This document shows, one piece after another, positions 1-7,173 of a stretch of 13,167 nucleotides of DNA. The stretch is from an uncultured Prevotella sp. Lineage in GTDB: Bacteria; Bacteroidota; Bacteroidia; Bacteroidales; Bacteroidaceae. Numbering within the stretch: the stretch's first letter is position 1; each line of letters begins with the position of its first letter. The notes beneath the pieces were generated by a model. The model ran no database searches. It worked only from the letters and a program-made list of their open reading frames with translations, and was not told where the DNA came from. The position numbers were made by a program, and so were the translations under genes. The stretch spans positions 1-13,167 of the forward strand of contig USCM01000030.1 in NCBI GenBank assembly GCA_900553155.1, written 5' to 3'.

Positions 1-980
1 TCGTGTTCTTGCCCCGTTTCTATGACGACAACCTCCTTATGGAGCGCATAGCGTCGAGCATCGACATCGTCACTGTACCCCTTTACGTACTTATTCTTAT
101 AGAGTTCTGCCGTCCCGGTTGGCTCTCCAAGCTTAATGCCATATTGCTCGAAGCCCCCTTCCTCTTGCTTTCGTTGCTCTATATGCTGTTGCATGTAGAC
201 ATCTTCTTTAAGGCAATGGTTGTACTTGCTATAATATACGGTGTCGGTTGTGCGCTATGGACCCTTCGCGAGTTGCCGCGCTATCACCGTCGCCTGAAGG
301 AGGAGTATTCTTACGACGAGGATATCAACCTCCATTGGTTGCGTGGAGTGATGGTGTTGTTCTTCGCCATATTGATGTTTTGGGCATTAAGCAATGTCTG
401 TCCCTCGCCATTTACAGATATATTATATATGACAAGCTCGTTGGTGGGATGGGCAGTGGTGTGCTATTTCATCAACAAGCAAGAGATGGTGCTGCGCGAT
501 GTTATAACAGTCTGCGATGAGCCGTATGTTCTTCCCGTAGAGGGTGCATTAGCACAAGGCGAAGACATATCAACTGTTAAAACTAATGAAGATACCGATA
601 TAGCTGCCGACCCGTCGTTGTTGGCAGGTGTCGAGTCGATGTCGCAGCTTGAGCTGCGCCTTCAAAAGTGCTTCGAGGAGGACAAGGTCTATCTCGACCC
701 CAAGCTGCGATTGTCCGAGCTTGCCGCCCGTCTTGGCACCAACCGCACCTATTTAAGCCAGTATTTCAATCAAAGTTGCGCCCAATCGTTCTACGGATAC
801 GTCAACGACTATCGTGTGCGCCACTCTATGCAGTTGCTTCGCGATACCGACTATACCCTTGACGTCGTGGCGTCAATGTCGGGCTTCAACTCTATATCCA
901 CCTTCCGCCGTGCCTTCTCGCAAGCCAACGGATGCAGCCCGTTGCAGTATAGGGCAGACAGTAGAAATGAAGGTAGATAG
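1..980 (+). CDS. Membrane-anchored AraC-family transcriptional regulator, 5'-truncated by window edge
   Basis: The reading frame is open to the left edge, so the visible 325 residues (first complete codon at base 3) probably lack the true N-terminus. The first half is strongly hydrophobic, with about five membrane spans near residues 22-36, 45-63, 68-86, 113-130 and 136-157. A polar linker (about 165-210) follows, then a C-terminal AraC-type double helix-turn-helix at about 213-318. Recognisable parts are LSELAARLGTNRTYLSQYFN for the first HTH and VASMSGFNSISTFRRAF plus SPLQYR for the second. Known of the family: AraC domains bind DNA, here presumably from the membrane with the N-terminal part sensing an unknown ligand. 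No partner gene is visible. The HTH assignment is firm; the signal and targets are unknown. Confidence 0.9.
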   Translation, partial: VFLPRFYDDNLLMERIASSIDIVTVPLYVLILIEFCRPGWLSKLNAILLEAPFLLLSLLYMLLHVDIFFKAMVVLAIIYGVGCALWTLRELPRYHRRLKEEYSYDEDINLHWLRGVMVLFFAILMFWALSNVCPSPFTDILYMTSSLVGWAVVCYFINKQEMVLRDVITVCDEPYVLPVEGALAQGEDISTVKTNEDTDIAADPSLLAGVESMSQLELRLQKCFEEDKVYLDPKLRLSELAARLGTNRTYLSQYFNQSCAQSFYGYVNDYRVRHSMQLLRDTDYTLDVVASMSGFNSISTFRRAFSQANGCSPLQYRADSRNEGR

Positions 981-1129
981 ATAAGTTGACGGGTGGACAA
1001 ACGAATTAAAGAGCAGTTGATAGGTGAAAAATACTATCAAAATAGTTTGTCAATCTTTCAAGACACTATGTTTTGACTTCTTGACATATCATTTTTACCC
1101 TATGATACACATCATATTTTGTTTATTCG

Positions 1130-1137
1130 TATCTTTG
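1130..1137 (+). promoter_or_regulatory. Bacteroidetes-type -7 box (TATCTTTG), no gene directly downstream
   Basis: TATCTTTG matches the TAnnTTTG -7 element of the Bacteroidetes primary sigma factor. No good -33 TTTG is seen at the usual 19-21 bp upstream. An inverted repeat TATCAT/ATGATA (1087-1092 and 1102-1107) sits where a -33 region or operator would be. The inferred start of transcription is near 1144. The only thing downstream on this strand is the terminator at 1241-1276. Confidence 0.5.
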
Positions 1138-1143
1138 CAATAT

Positions 1144-1276
1144 CAGAAAATAAAGGACATAATTCCTTAAGGTTGCTTACACGAAAACGAATAAATAAAA
1201 GAAGCAGTTTGTAATTGTTTGATAATCAAGAAAAGAGTGGAGACCGCTCGGCAGTGATGCCCAGCGGTCTTTTTTT
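1144..1276 (+). ncRNA. Candidate small RNA between a -7 box and an intrinsic terminator
   Basis: This 299-bp gap between the AraC gene and the MATE gene has no convincing coding frame. It holds a -7 box, about 133 bp of A-rich sequence and a strong intrinsic terminator, which is the layout of an independent small RNA. Local structure includes a CCTTAAGG palindrome (1165-1172), a small TTGAT/ATCAA hairpin (1219-1229) and the terminator stem. It resembles no RNA family I can name. It might instead be the 3' UTR of the AraC transcript with a chance -7 match. The coordinates are inferred from the promoter and terminator, not from data. Confidence 0.35.
1241..1276 (+). terminator. Intrinsic terminator, possibly bidirectional
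   Basis: AGACCGCT (1241-1248) pairs perfectly with AGCGGTCT (1263-1270). An inner GGC/GCC pairing extends the stem, and seven T residues (1270-1276) follow on the plus strand. It ends the upstream AraC or small-RNA transcript. On the minus strand it lies just past the MATE stop codon but is followed only by a weak pyrimidine tract (CTTTTCTTG), so service to the MATE operon is possible but less certain. Confidence 0.85.
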
Positions 1277-1279
1277 GTC

Positions 1280-2614
1280 TTAATTCTTATTAAGCCTCAT
1301 TTGTTGGCGGAATCTCCACCACATCATTACGCCAGCGCTTGTCAGTCCGAAGGGGAAAGCCATCCATACGCCTACAAGTCCGAAGTTCAATACGAATCCG
1401 CACAGATAGCCCACGGGCAGCGAGATAACGAAGAAGGCAATGAAGGCAATAACCATCAGCGGCTTAACGTCGGCAATGCCACGCAGCGCATTGGCATAGT
1501 TTATCTGCAATCCGTCGCCAAACTGGTATATAAAGAAGGGCAACATAAGCGTCAGTACAGCCGTCGACACCTCGGCAGAATCGGTAAACCATCCACCTAT
1601 ATGGTTGCGCAGAAGGAAGATGATGCCGCCCTGGATAATCTCAAGAGCCACCATAACGTGCAGTCCGGCAATAACCGTATGCTCGGTATTGATGCGGTCG
1701 TGCTGTCCGTTGAAGTAGCTTGTGCGCACAGCGACAGCCGTTCCAAGGCCGTAGTACACCATAAAGGTAAACTGCGAGATAGTGATCATAACCTGATGCG
1801 ACGCCAAGGCAATGGTGCCAAGCCATCCCACCATAATAATAGACAATGAGAAGGAAGCCGTCTCCATACCCATCTCCAGGGCTATAGGTGTGCCAAGGGA
1901 TGTAAGGCGCTTGGTTAGCGAGCTCGACCAACCCATGCGAAGGAACCCTTCGCGGTAACTTGCAAACTTCTTTCGCCAAGCGAACACGGCAATAAACACT
2001 GCCACCATTACTATTCGCGATACCAAGGTGGACACTCCGGCGCCCACTACACCCATCTCCGGTAGCCCCGCCTTGCCATATATCAGCAGATAGTTGCCAA
2101 TGATGTTGAGCAAGTTGCCCGACAGCAGTATCCACATCGAGGTGCGTGTCTCGGTTATACTGTCGGTAAACTGCTTAAAGGCATTGAACAGCATAACAAA
2201 CGGAATGGATGCAAGCAGCACCAGGTAGTAGGGACGCATAAGCGGCAGCAGCTCGTCGGGTTGGCCTATATTGCCAAGGTTGAAGAAGAGCAGAGCCAGC
2301 GCCACCATCATCACCAACCCGGCAAGCGTGTTGGCAAGCAGCGAGCAGCGCAGCGCCTGACCAGCCTCGGGCAGCTCCTTACGTCCGAAGAGTCCGCCCA
2401 CAACCGGAGTGAGTCCGTAAGAGAAACCCGTTCCGGTGATAATGACGAGGTTTATAATGTTATTTACGAACGAGGCAGCCCCCAACTCCGTTGTGCTGTG
2501 GTGTCCCACCATCATAGTGTCGGCAAAGCCGAGGACAATCATGCCCATCTGTCCTATCATTATAGGAACGCCAATGGATAGTAGTGATTTGTAGTGTGTT
2601 GGGTAAAAATTCAT
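1280..2614 (-). CDS. MATE-family multidrug efflux transporter (NorM type)
   Basis: This 444-residue inner-membrane protein has about twelve hydrophobic spans in two six-helix halves, the usual size for MATE antiporters, which export cationic drugs using a Na+ or H+ gradient. The N-terminal signature is VLGFADTMMVG (about 28-38). Three acidic residues known to matter in Vibrio cholerae NorM (D36, E255, D371) appear to be conserved with a constant offset of four as D32, E251 and D367, which supports an active, NorM-like cation-coupled pump. The ATG at 2612-2614 lies 5 bp after the stop of the upstream DUF4250 gene, so the two are almost certainly co-transcribed and perhaps translationally coupled. 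The substrate cannot be told from sequence. Confidence 0.93.
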   Translation of the reverse strand: MNFYPTHYKSLLSIGVPIMIGQMGMIVLGFADTMMVGHHSTTELGAASFVNNIINLVIITGTGFSYGLTPVVGGLFGRKELPEAGQALRCSLLANTLAGLVMMVALALLFFNLGNIGQPDELLPLMRPYYLVLLASIPFVMLFNAFKQFTDSITETRTSMWILLSGNLLNIIGNYLLIYGKAGLPEMGVVGAGVSTLVSRIVMVAVFIAVFAWRKKFASYREGFLRMGWSSSLTKRLTSLGTPIALEMGMETASFSLSIIMVGWLGTIALASHQVMITISQFTFMVYYGLGTAVAVRTSYFNGQHDRINTEHTVIAGLHVMVALEIIQGGIIFLLRNHIGGWFTDSAEVSTAVLTLMLPFFIYQFGDGLQINYANALRGIADVKPLMVIAFIAFFVISLPVGYLCGFVLNFGLVGVWMAFPFGLTSAGVMMWWRFRQQMRLNKN

Positions 2615-2619
2615 ATATG

Positions 2620-2799
2620 TTACCAGAATTTGTTTTGTTCGGCGTTGTACTCAAATCCCGCCGCCTTTAGTTTGTCAACAATCTCGTTCTTGTCAACGTG
2701 CAAGTCGTCACACAGAGCGTCAAGCGACGGATATATGTCGCGCAAGCGCATATTGATGACGCTAAAGAGCATCATCGGATCTTTTGGTAAATCAAGCAT
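2620..2799 (-). CDS. DUF4250 small protein
   Basis: This is a 59-residue soluble protein beginning MLDLPKDPMM and ending FEYNAEQNKFW, which I recognise as DUF4250. Conserved pieces are LPKDPMMLFSVINMRLRD (about 4-21), YPSLDALCDDL (about 23-33) and KLKAAGFEYN near the end; the middle looks like a small helix-turn-helix-like helical bundle. The frame extends upstream to an ATG at 2853, but that start lies upstream of the -7 box at 2831-2838, and the extra 18 residues are lysine-rich and not family-like. I therefore chose the ATG at 2797-2799. The function is unknown. It is first in an operon with the MATE pump, which raises but does not prove a link. Confidence 0.85.
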   Translation of the reverse strand: MLDLPKDPMMLFSVINMRLRDIYPSLDALCDDLHVDKNEIVDKLKAAGFEYNAEQNKFW

Positions 2800-2830
2800 A
2801 ATCGTTATTATTTTTTTATTATCCTGGGTG

Positions 2831-2838
2831 CAAAGGTA
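2831..2838 (-). promoter_or_regulatory. -7 box (TACCTTTG) for the DUF4250-MATE operon
   Basis: On the minus strand TACCTTTG matches TAnnTTTG exactly and is followed by GCACCC, giving a start near 2824 and a leader of about 25 nt before the ATG at 2799. The expected -33 zone falls on the divergent plus-strand -7 box at 2861-2868. Confidence 0.65.
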
Positions 2839-2860
2839 CAACTTTTTCAGCACAATTTAG

Positions 2861-2868
2861 TAACTTTG
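2861..2868 (+). promoter_or_regulatory. -7 box (TAACTTTG) for the aminopeptidase P gene
   Basis: TAACTTTG matches the TAnnTTTG consensus and predicts a start near 2875, with a leader of about 59 nt. The leader carries an imperfect direct repeat: GCAATAATCTTTTAGCA followed by GCAATCTTTTAACA. The -33 region would overlap the opposing minus-strand -7 box. Confidence 0.6.
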
Positions 2869-2933
2869 CCCAAAAGCAATAATCTTTTAGCATCTATATA
2901 GGGCATTAGCAATCTTTTAACACCATATTATAT

Positions 2934-4730
2934 ATGACAACAGACAACCAGACAATAGCAGCCCGTCTCGCCGCCTTGCGTGACGAGATGCGTCGCGAAC
3001 ACCTCTCGGCGTTCATCTTCCCCAGTTCCGACCCCCACAACAGCGAGTATGTACCGCCCCGTTGGGAGGGCCGCAAGTGGATATCGGGCTTCGACGGCTC
3101 AGCAGGAACAGCCGTTGTAACGCTTCATTCGGCTGCCCTTTGGACCGACTCGCGCTACTTCCTTGCCGCCGAGCAGCAGCTTGCCAGCACCGAGTTTCAG
3201 TTGATGCGAGAGCGTATGGAGGGCACACCAGGCATTGCCGAGTGGATAGCAGCCGAGCTATCAGATGCCGACAGCACCGAGATTGGCGTCGACGGAATGT
3301 GCATGACCTACGCCGATGTGTCCGACCTCAAGACCGAGCTTAAGCATAATGGAGGCATAACCGTGCGCACCAACCTCGACATCCTCGACCGCGTGTGGAC
3401 CGACCGCCCCTCCGTTCCGCTCAACCCGGTACGCATCCAGCCGCTTGAGTATGCCGGCGAGTCGTGCCGCGACAAACTCGGCAGAATACGCAGCAGCCTG
3501 TTGCGCCGTGGAGCCGGCGGCCTGCTGATGACCCAACTGGACGACATAGCCTGGACATTGAACCTCCGTGGCACCGACGTACATTGCACACCGGTGTTTG
3601 TGGCATGGCTCATCGTGGCAGAGGAAGTGGCTGTATTGTATATCAAGGACGAGAAGCTGTCGCCCGAGGTGATAGACTATCTCCATGCCGAGGGAGTGGC
3701 TGTCGACGACTACGACAACATTATCGACGCCCTCAACTCGTACGACGGCTATACACTGCTAATCGACCCTGCCACCACCAATTATACCCTTTCGCAGCTG
3801 CGAGGTAACTTCAACCTCGTTAGTGCGCCGTCGCCCGTGCCCGAGATGAAGGCTGTTAAGAATGAGGTAGAGTGCAACGGCTTCCGCAACGCTATGCTGC
3901 GCGACGGCGTGGCAATGGTCAAGTTTCTTAAGTGGCTTGAGGAGGCAGTGCCAAGGGGCGGCGAGACCGAGTTGTCCGTAAGCGCCAAGCTGCGCCAGCT
4001 GCGTGCCGAGCAGCCGCTGTTTATGGACGAGTCGTTCGACACCATAGCCGGCTACGAGGAGCACGGCGCCATTGTTCATTACGAACCATCGCCCGAGAGC
4101 GATGTAGCCTTGCGTCCCGAAGGCTTCCTCCTGCTCGACAGCGGAGCGCAGTATCTCGACGGAACCACCGACATAACCCGTACCATACAGCTCGGTGCGG
4201 TATCCGACCTTCACCGCCGTGTCTACACCTTGGTGCTCAAGGGCCATCTGTCGTTGCAGAATCTCTGCTTCCCCCGTGGCGCGGCAGGCACCCAGCTCGA
4301 TGCCGTGGCACGTGTGGCAATGTGGCGCGACGGCATGAACTTCATGCACGGCACGGGTCATGGCGTAGGTTCGTACCTCAGTGTGCACGAGGGTCCTCAC
4401 CAAATACGCCAAGAGTATCGTCCCGCCCCGATGCTTGAGGGCATGACCGTAACCGACGAGCCAGGCCTTTATCTTGCCGGAAAGTTTGGTGTGCGCATAG
4501 AGAACACGCTTCTCACCGTGCCTTATCTCACTACCGAGTTTGGCCGCTTCCTACGTTTCGAGCCTCTCACCCTATGTCCTATCGACACTCGCCCCATTGT
4601 CGTGGATATGCTGTCTGCCGAAGAGCTCGCCGTGCTTAATGCTTACCACCAGATGGTGTACGAGCGATTGTCGCCAATGCTGGATGCCGAGCACCGGGCT
4701 TGGTTGGCGGCAAAGACCCGCAATCTGTAG
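2934..4730 (+). CDS. pepP: Xaa-Pro aminopeptidase (aminopeptidase P, M24B family)
   Basis: This cytoplasmic metallopeptidase removes an N-terminal residue that precedes proline. At 598 residues it is the long three-domain type resembling eukaryotic XPNPEP1, rather than the ~440-residue E. coli PepP. Two creatinase-like N-terminal domains (about 8-150 and 165-300) precede the pita-bread catalytic domain (about 310-540) and a short C-terminal extension. The five metal ligands are all visible: D402 (LLLDSGAQY), D413 (TTDITRT), H476 (HGTGHGVG), E509 (TDEPGLY) and E523 (RIEN). The 11- and 14-residue ligand spacings match the XPNPEP1 pattern. No signal peptide is seen. It appears monocistronic: its own -7 box lies upstream, and the next gene has a separate promoter. 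Likely role: peptide turnover in a proteolytic gut or oral anaerobe. Confidence 0.95.
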   Translation: MTTDNQTIAARLAALRDEMRREHLSAFIFPSSDPHNSEYVPPRWEGRKWISGFDGSAGTAVVTLHSAALWTDSRYFLAAEQQLASTEFQLMRERMEGTPGIAEWIAAELSDADSTEIGVDGMCMTYADVSDLKTELKHNGGITVRTNLDILDRVWTDRPSVPLNPVRIQPLEYAGESCRDKLGRIRSSLLRRGAGGLLMTQLDDIAWTLNLRGTDVHCTPVFVAWLIVAEEVAVLYIKDEKLSPEVIDYLHAEGVAVDDYDNIIDALNSYDGYTLLIDPATTNYTLSQLRGNFNLVSAPSPVPEMKAVKNEVECNGFRNAMLRDGVAMVKFLKWLEEAVPRGGETELSVSAKLRQLRAEQPLFMDESFDTIAGYEEHGAIVHYEPSPESDVALRPEGFLLLDSGAQYLDGTTDITRTIQLGAVSDLHRRVYTLVLKGHLSLQNLCFPRGAAGTQLDAVARVAMWRDGMNFMHGTGHGVGSYLSVHEGPHQIRQEYRPAPMLEGMTVTDEPGLYLAGKFGVRIENTLLTVPYLTTEFGRFLRFEPLTLCPIDTRPIVVDMLSAEELAVLNAYHQMVYERLSPMLDAEHRAWLAAKTRNL

Positions 4731-4814
4731 CTGTTGAGGGGGATATTGCAAGCCGTTAGGTATTTTTAATACTAAAACATTGGCATAAATGTTCCCCACA
4801 ACACCAAAAAATAG

Positions 4815-4822
4815 TATATTTG
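4815..4822 (+). promoter_or_regulatory. -7 box (TATATTTG) for the NagB-like/PIG-L gene
   Basis: TATATTTG fits TAnnTTTG and sits about 70 nt before the start codon at 4891. The -33 region is weak (GTTC at 4791-4794 at 20-bp spacing). The leader is very AT-rich and contains a 13-bp palindrome at 4858-4870. Confidence 0.6.
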
Positions 4823-4857
4823 CAAGCATTTAATACTACCATAAACAAACTAAAACG

Positions 4858-4870
4858 GTTAGAATCTAAC
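4858..4870. promoter_or_regulatory. 13-bp palindrome GTTAGAATCTAAC in the leader of the NagB-like gene
   Basis: GTTAGA and TCTAAC are perfect inverted halves around a central A, placed downstream of the predicted transcription start and 20 bp before the ATG. The position suits a repressor operator or a small leader hairpin. No regulator can be assigned. Confidence 0.3.
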
Positions 4871-4890
4871 AAATCTAAAAATATACCATT

Positions 4891-6879
4891 ATGAAACTGA
4901 ATTTAAGTTCGCAGATTGTATTGAACAAGGTGCCCGAGCAGTACTACCGCCCACGCACGGCAGTAGAGCGTTCGGAGATAACCCGTTGTGAGAAAATCTT
5001 TACCGACATCTACCCCAAGGTAGAGGAGGCGGCAGCCGTTATAGCCAACACCGTTGAGGCAGAGATAAAGCGCGCCAAGGACGCAGGCCGTAAGTGCGTG
5101 CTCGCTTTGGGTACAGGTTTGTCACTCACACCAGTATACACCGAGCTTATCCGTCGCCATAAGGAGTGCGGCTTGAGCTTCGACAATGTTGTTGTGTTCA
5201 ATGCCTACGAGTACTTCCCATTGTCGGCAGACAGTCGCCACAGCGCGTTAGGTCAGCTCCGTGAGCGCCTGCTCGACCATATCGACATCAAAGCCGAGAA
5301 CATACATACACCCGACGGCTCAATATCTCAGGACGAGGTAGTAGAGCATTGCCACGCCTACGAGCAGCTAATAGCAGCCGAGGGCGGCATCGACATCGCC
5401 CTCCTCGGCATAGGCCGTATGGGCAACATTGCCACCAACGAGCCGGGTTCTACCTTATCGTCTACCAGCCGCATCATCCTTATCGACCAGATGTCGCGCG
5501 ACGAGATGACCAACAGCTTCGGCACACAGGAACAGGTGCCGCCATGCTCTATCACCATGGGCATCCACACCCTGCTCTCTGCCCACAAGCTCTTTATCAC
5601 GGCATGGGGCGAGGAGAAGTCGGACATCGTGGAGAAGATTGTAGAAGGTCCTATCACCGACGCCGTTCCGGCATCGTTCATCCAGACCCACAACGACGCC
5701 AAGTTCTTTATCGACCTCTCGGCAGCCAGCAAGCTTACACGTATCGTGCATCCGTGGCTCGTAACCAACTGCGAGTGGAACGACAAGACCATCCGTGCGG
5801 CTGTGGTTTGGCTGTGCCAGTTGAAGCAGAAGCCTATCCTCAAGCTCACCAACAAGGACTACAACGAGAACGGTCTTTCTGAGCTTCTTGCCCGCTTCGG
5901 CTCGGCATACAACTGCAACATCAAGATATTCAACGACCTTCAGCACACCATTACAGGCTGGCCTGGCGGCAAGCCAAACGCCGACGACACCAACCGTCCG
6001 GAGCGTGCGCTGCCAGCCATGAAGCGAGTTATCGTCTTCTCGCCGCACCCCGACGACGACGTTATCTCTATGGGTGGCACCCTGCGCCGCCTTGTTCAGC
6101 AGAACCACGACGTGCATGTGGCTTACGAGACATCGGGAAACATCGCTGTGGGCGACGAGGAGGTTACACGCTTCATGCACTTTGTCAACGGCTACAACCA
6201 GCTGTTCTGCAACAACGAGGATAAGGTTATAAAGAAGATGTATGCCGACATCAAGGCTTTCCTTGCCCAGAAGAAGCCGTCGGATATGGATACACCGGAG
6301 GTTCGCACCATCAAGGGTCTTATCCGCCGTGGCGAGGCCCGCACAGCTTGTACCTACAACGGTGTGCCTCTCAGCCACGTACACTTCCTCGACCTGCCGT
6401 TCTACGAGTCGGGCAAGATAGAGAAGCTGCCTATGGGCGAGAAGGATGTCGAGATTGTGCGTGCTCTCTTGCAGAAGGTTAAGCCACACCAGATATACGT
6501 GGCAGGCGACCTTGCCGACCCTCATGGCACACACCGCAAGTGTACCGACGCTGTTCTGGCAGCCATCGACCTTGAGAAGGAGGCTGGTGCCAAGTGGCTC
6601 GACGACTGCCGTATATGGATGTATCGTGGCGCTTGGGCAGAGTGGGAAATCGAGAACATCGAGATGTGCGTGCCTATGTCGCCAGAGGAGCTTCGCGGCA
6701 AGCGCAACTGTATCCTCAAGCACTCGTCGCAGATGGAGAGCGCACCGTTCCTCGGCAACGACGAGCGTCTGTTCTGGCAGCGTGCCGAAGACCGCAACCA
6801 CGCCACTGCCGAACTTTACCACAGCCTCGGCTTGGCTTGCTATGAGGCCATGGAGGCTTTCGTGCGCTATATTCCTTAA
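4891..6879 (+). CDS. nagB: NagB-like (glucosamine-6-phosphate deaminase fold) fused to PIG-L/LmbE deacetylase
   Basis: This 662-residue fusion is usually annotated as glucosamine-6-phosphate deaminase. Residues about 30-290 form a NagB/RpiA/SugP-type domain, about 300-370 a conserved linker, and about 378-560 a PIG-L (LmbE) N-deacetylase domain. The PIG-L site looks intact: SPHPDDD gives H386, D388 and D389, and DPHGTH gives H548, consistent with a Zn ligand set plus catalytic Asp. The NagB half does not look intact. By motif alignment with E. coli NagB, D72 becomes Y106 (VFNAYEY), D141 becomes M177 and H143 becomes N179 (GIGRMGNIATNEP); only E148 (E184) is kept. Deaminase activity is therefore doubtful, and a sugar-phosphate binding or structural role is possible. 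Amino-sugar deacetylation by the C-terminal half is the safer inference. The gene appears monocistronic. Confidence 0.9.
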   Translation: MKLNLSSQIVLNKVPEQYYRPRTAVERSEITRCEKIFTDIYPKVEEAAAVIANTVEAEIKRAKDAGRKCVLALGTGLSLTPVYTELIRRHKECGLSFDNVVVFNAYEYFPLSADSRHSALGQLRERLLDHIDIKAENIHTPDGSISQDEVVEHCHAYEQLIAAEGGIDIALLGIGRMGNIATNEPGSTLSSTSRIILIDQMSRDEMTNSFGTQEQVPPCSITMGIHTLLSAHKLFITAWGEEKSDIVEKIVEGPITDAVPASFIQTHNDAKFFIDLSAASKLTRIVHPWLVTNCEWNDKTIRAAVVWLCQLKQKPILKLTNKDYNENGLSELLARFGSAYNCNIKIFNDLQHTITGWPGGKPNADDTNRPERALPAMKRVIVFSPHPDDDVISMGGTLRRLVQQNHDVHVAYETSGNIAVGDEEVTRFMHFVNGYNQLFCNNEDKVIKKMYADIKAFLAQKKPSDMDTPEVRTIKGLIRRGEARTACTYNGVPLSHVHFLDLPFYESGKIEKLPMGEKDVEIVRALLQKVKPHQIYVAGDLADPHGTHRKCTDAVLAAIDLEKEAGAKWLDDCRIWMYRGAWAEWEIENIEMCVPMSPEELRGKRNCILKHSSQMESAPFLGNDERLFWQRAEDRNHATAELYHSLGLACYEAMEAFVRYIP

Positions 6880-6936
6880 GAAAAATCGTGTCGTGAGACA
6901 CCGTTCCAATAAATAAATTTGTATATCCTAAGAAGA

Positions 6937-6968
6937 GGGGGCTGCGTCGGTTTAGGCGCAGCCCCCTT
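6937..6968 (+). terminator. GC-rich hairpin terminator after the NagB-like gene
   Basis: GGGGGCTGCG (6937-6946) pairs perfectly over 10 bp with CGCAGCCCCC (6957-6966) around a 10-nt loop, 58 bp past the stop codon. The T tract is short (TTGCTAT), but the stem is very stable. The rest of the 294-bp gap to 7173 holds only the promoter and leader of the next gene. Confidence 0.7.
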
Positions 6969-7086
6969 GCTATATATAAAGGTATTCCTATATTTTGACC
7001 AGCATTATTGGACGATTAGAACAATATAGTGGTAGCGGAGATTAAAAAAAAGACGATAAATGTCTTTCTGTTTAAGAATTTTATCT

Positions 7087-7094
7087 TAACTTTG
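7087..7094 (+). promoter_or_regulatory. -7 box (TAACTTTG) for the outer-membrane barrel gene
   Basis: TAACTTTG followed by CAC is a consensus -7 element. A -33-like TTTC (7065-7068) lies 18 bp upstream. The predicted leader of about 70 nt is A/T-rich. Confidence 0.65.
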
Positions 7095-7173
7095 CACTTA
7101 TCAATACAAATTGCAAACGACAATAACTATTGAAGACAATTAACTCTATTGTTAAACATTAAAACTTAAATGT

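Noticed and set aside
2800..2853. Upstream ATG for the DUF4250 gene
   Set aside because: It lies upstream of the predicted -7 box, and the added residues are not part of the family.
3759..4412. 217-residue minus-strand frame opposite pepP
   Set aside because: It is antisense to the conserved catalytic domain of the peptidase and is not independently supported.
4760..4772. Terminator between pepP and the NagB-like gene
   Set aside because: GTATT/AATAC around TTT is a short AT-only stem with no T tract after it, too weak to call.
5455..6909. 484-residue minus-strand frame opposite the NagB-like gene
   Set aside because: It is antisense to a well-supported gene and has no recognisable domain. 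The long open frame comes from the codon bias of the real gene (GAC/GCC/CTC-rich).
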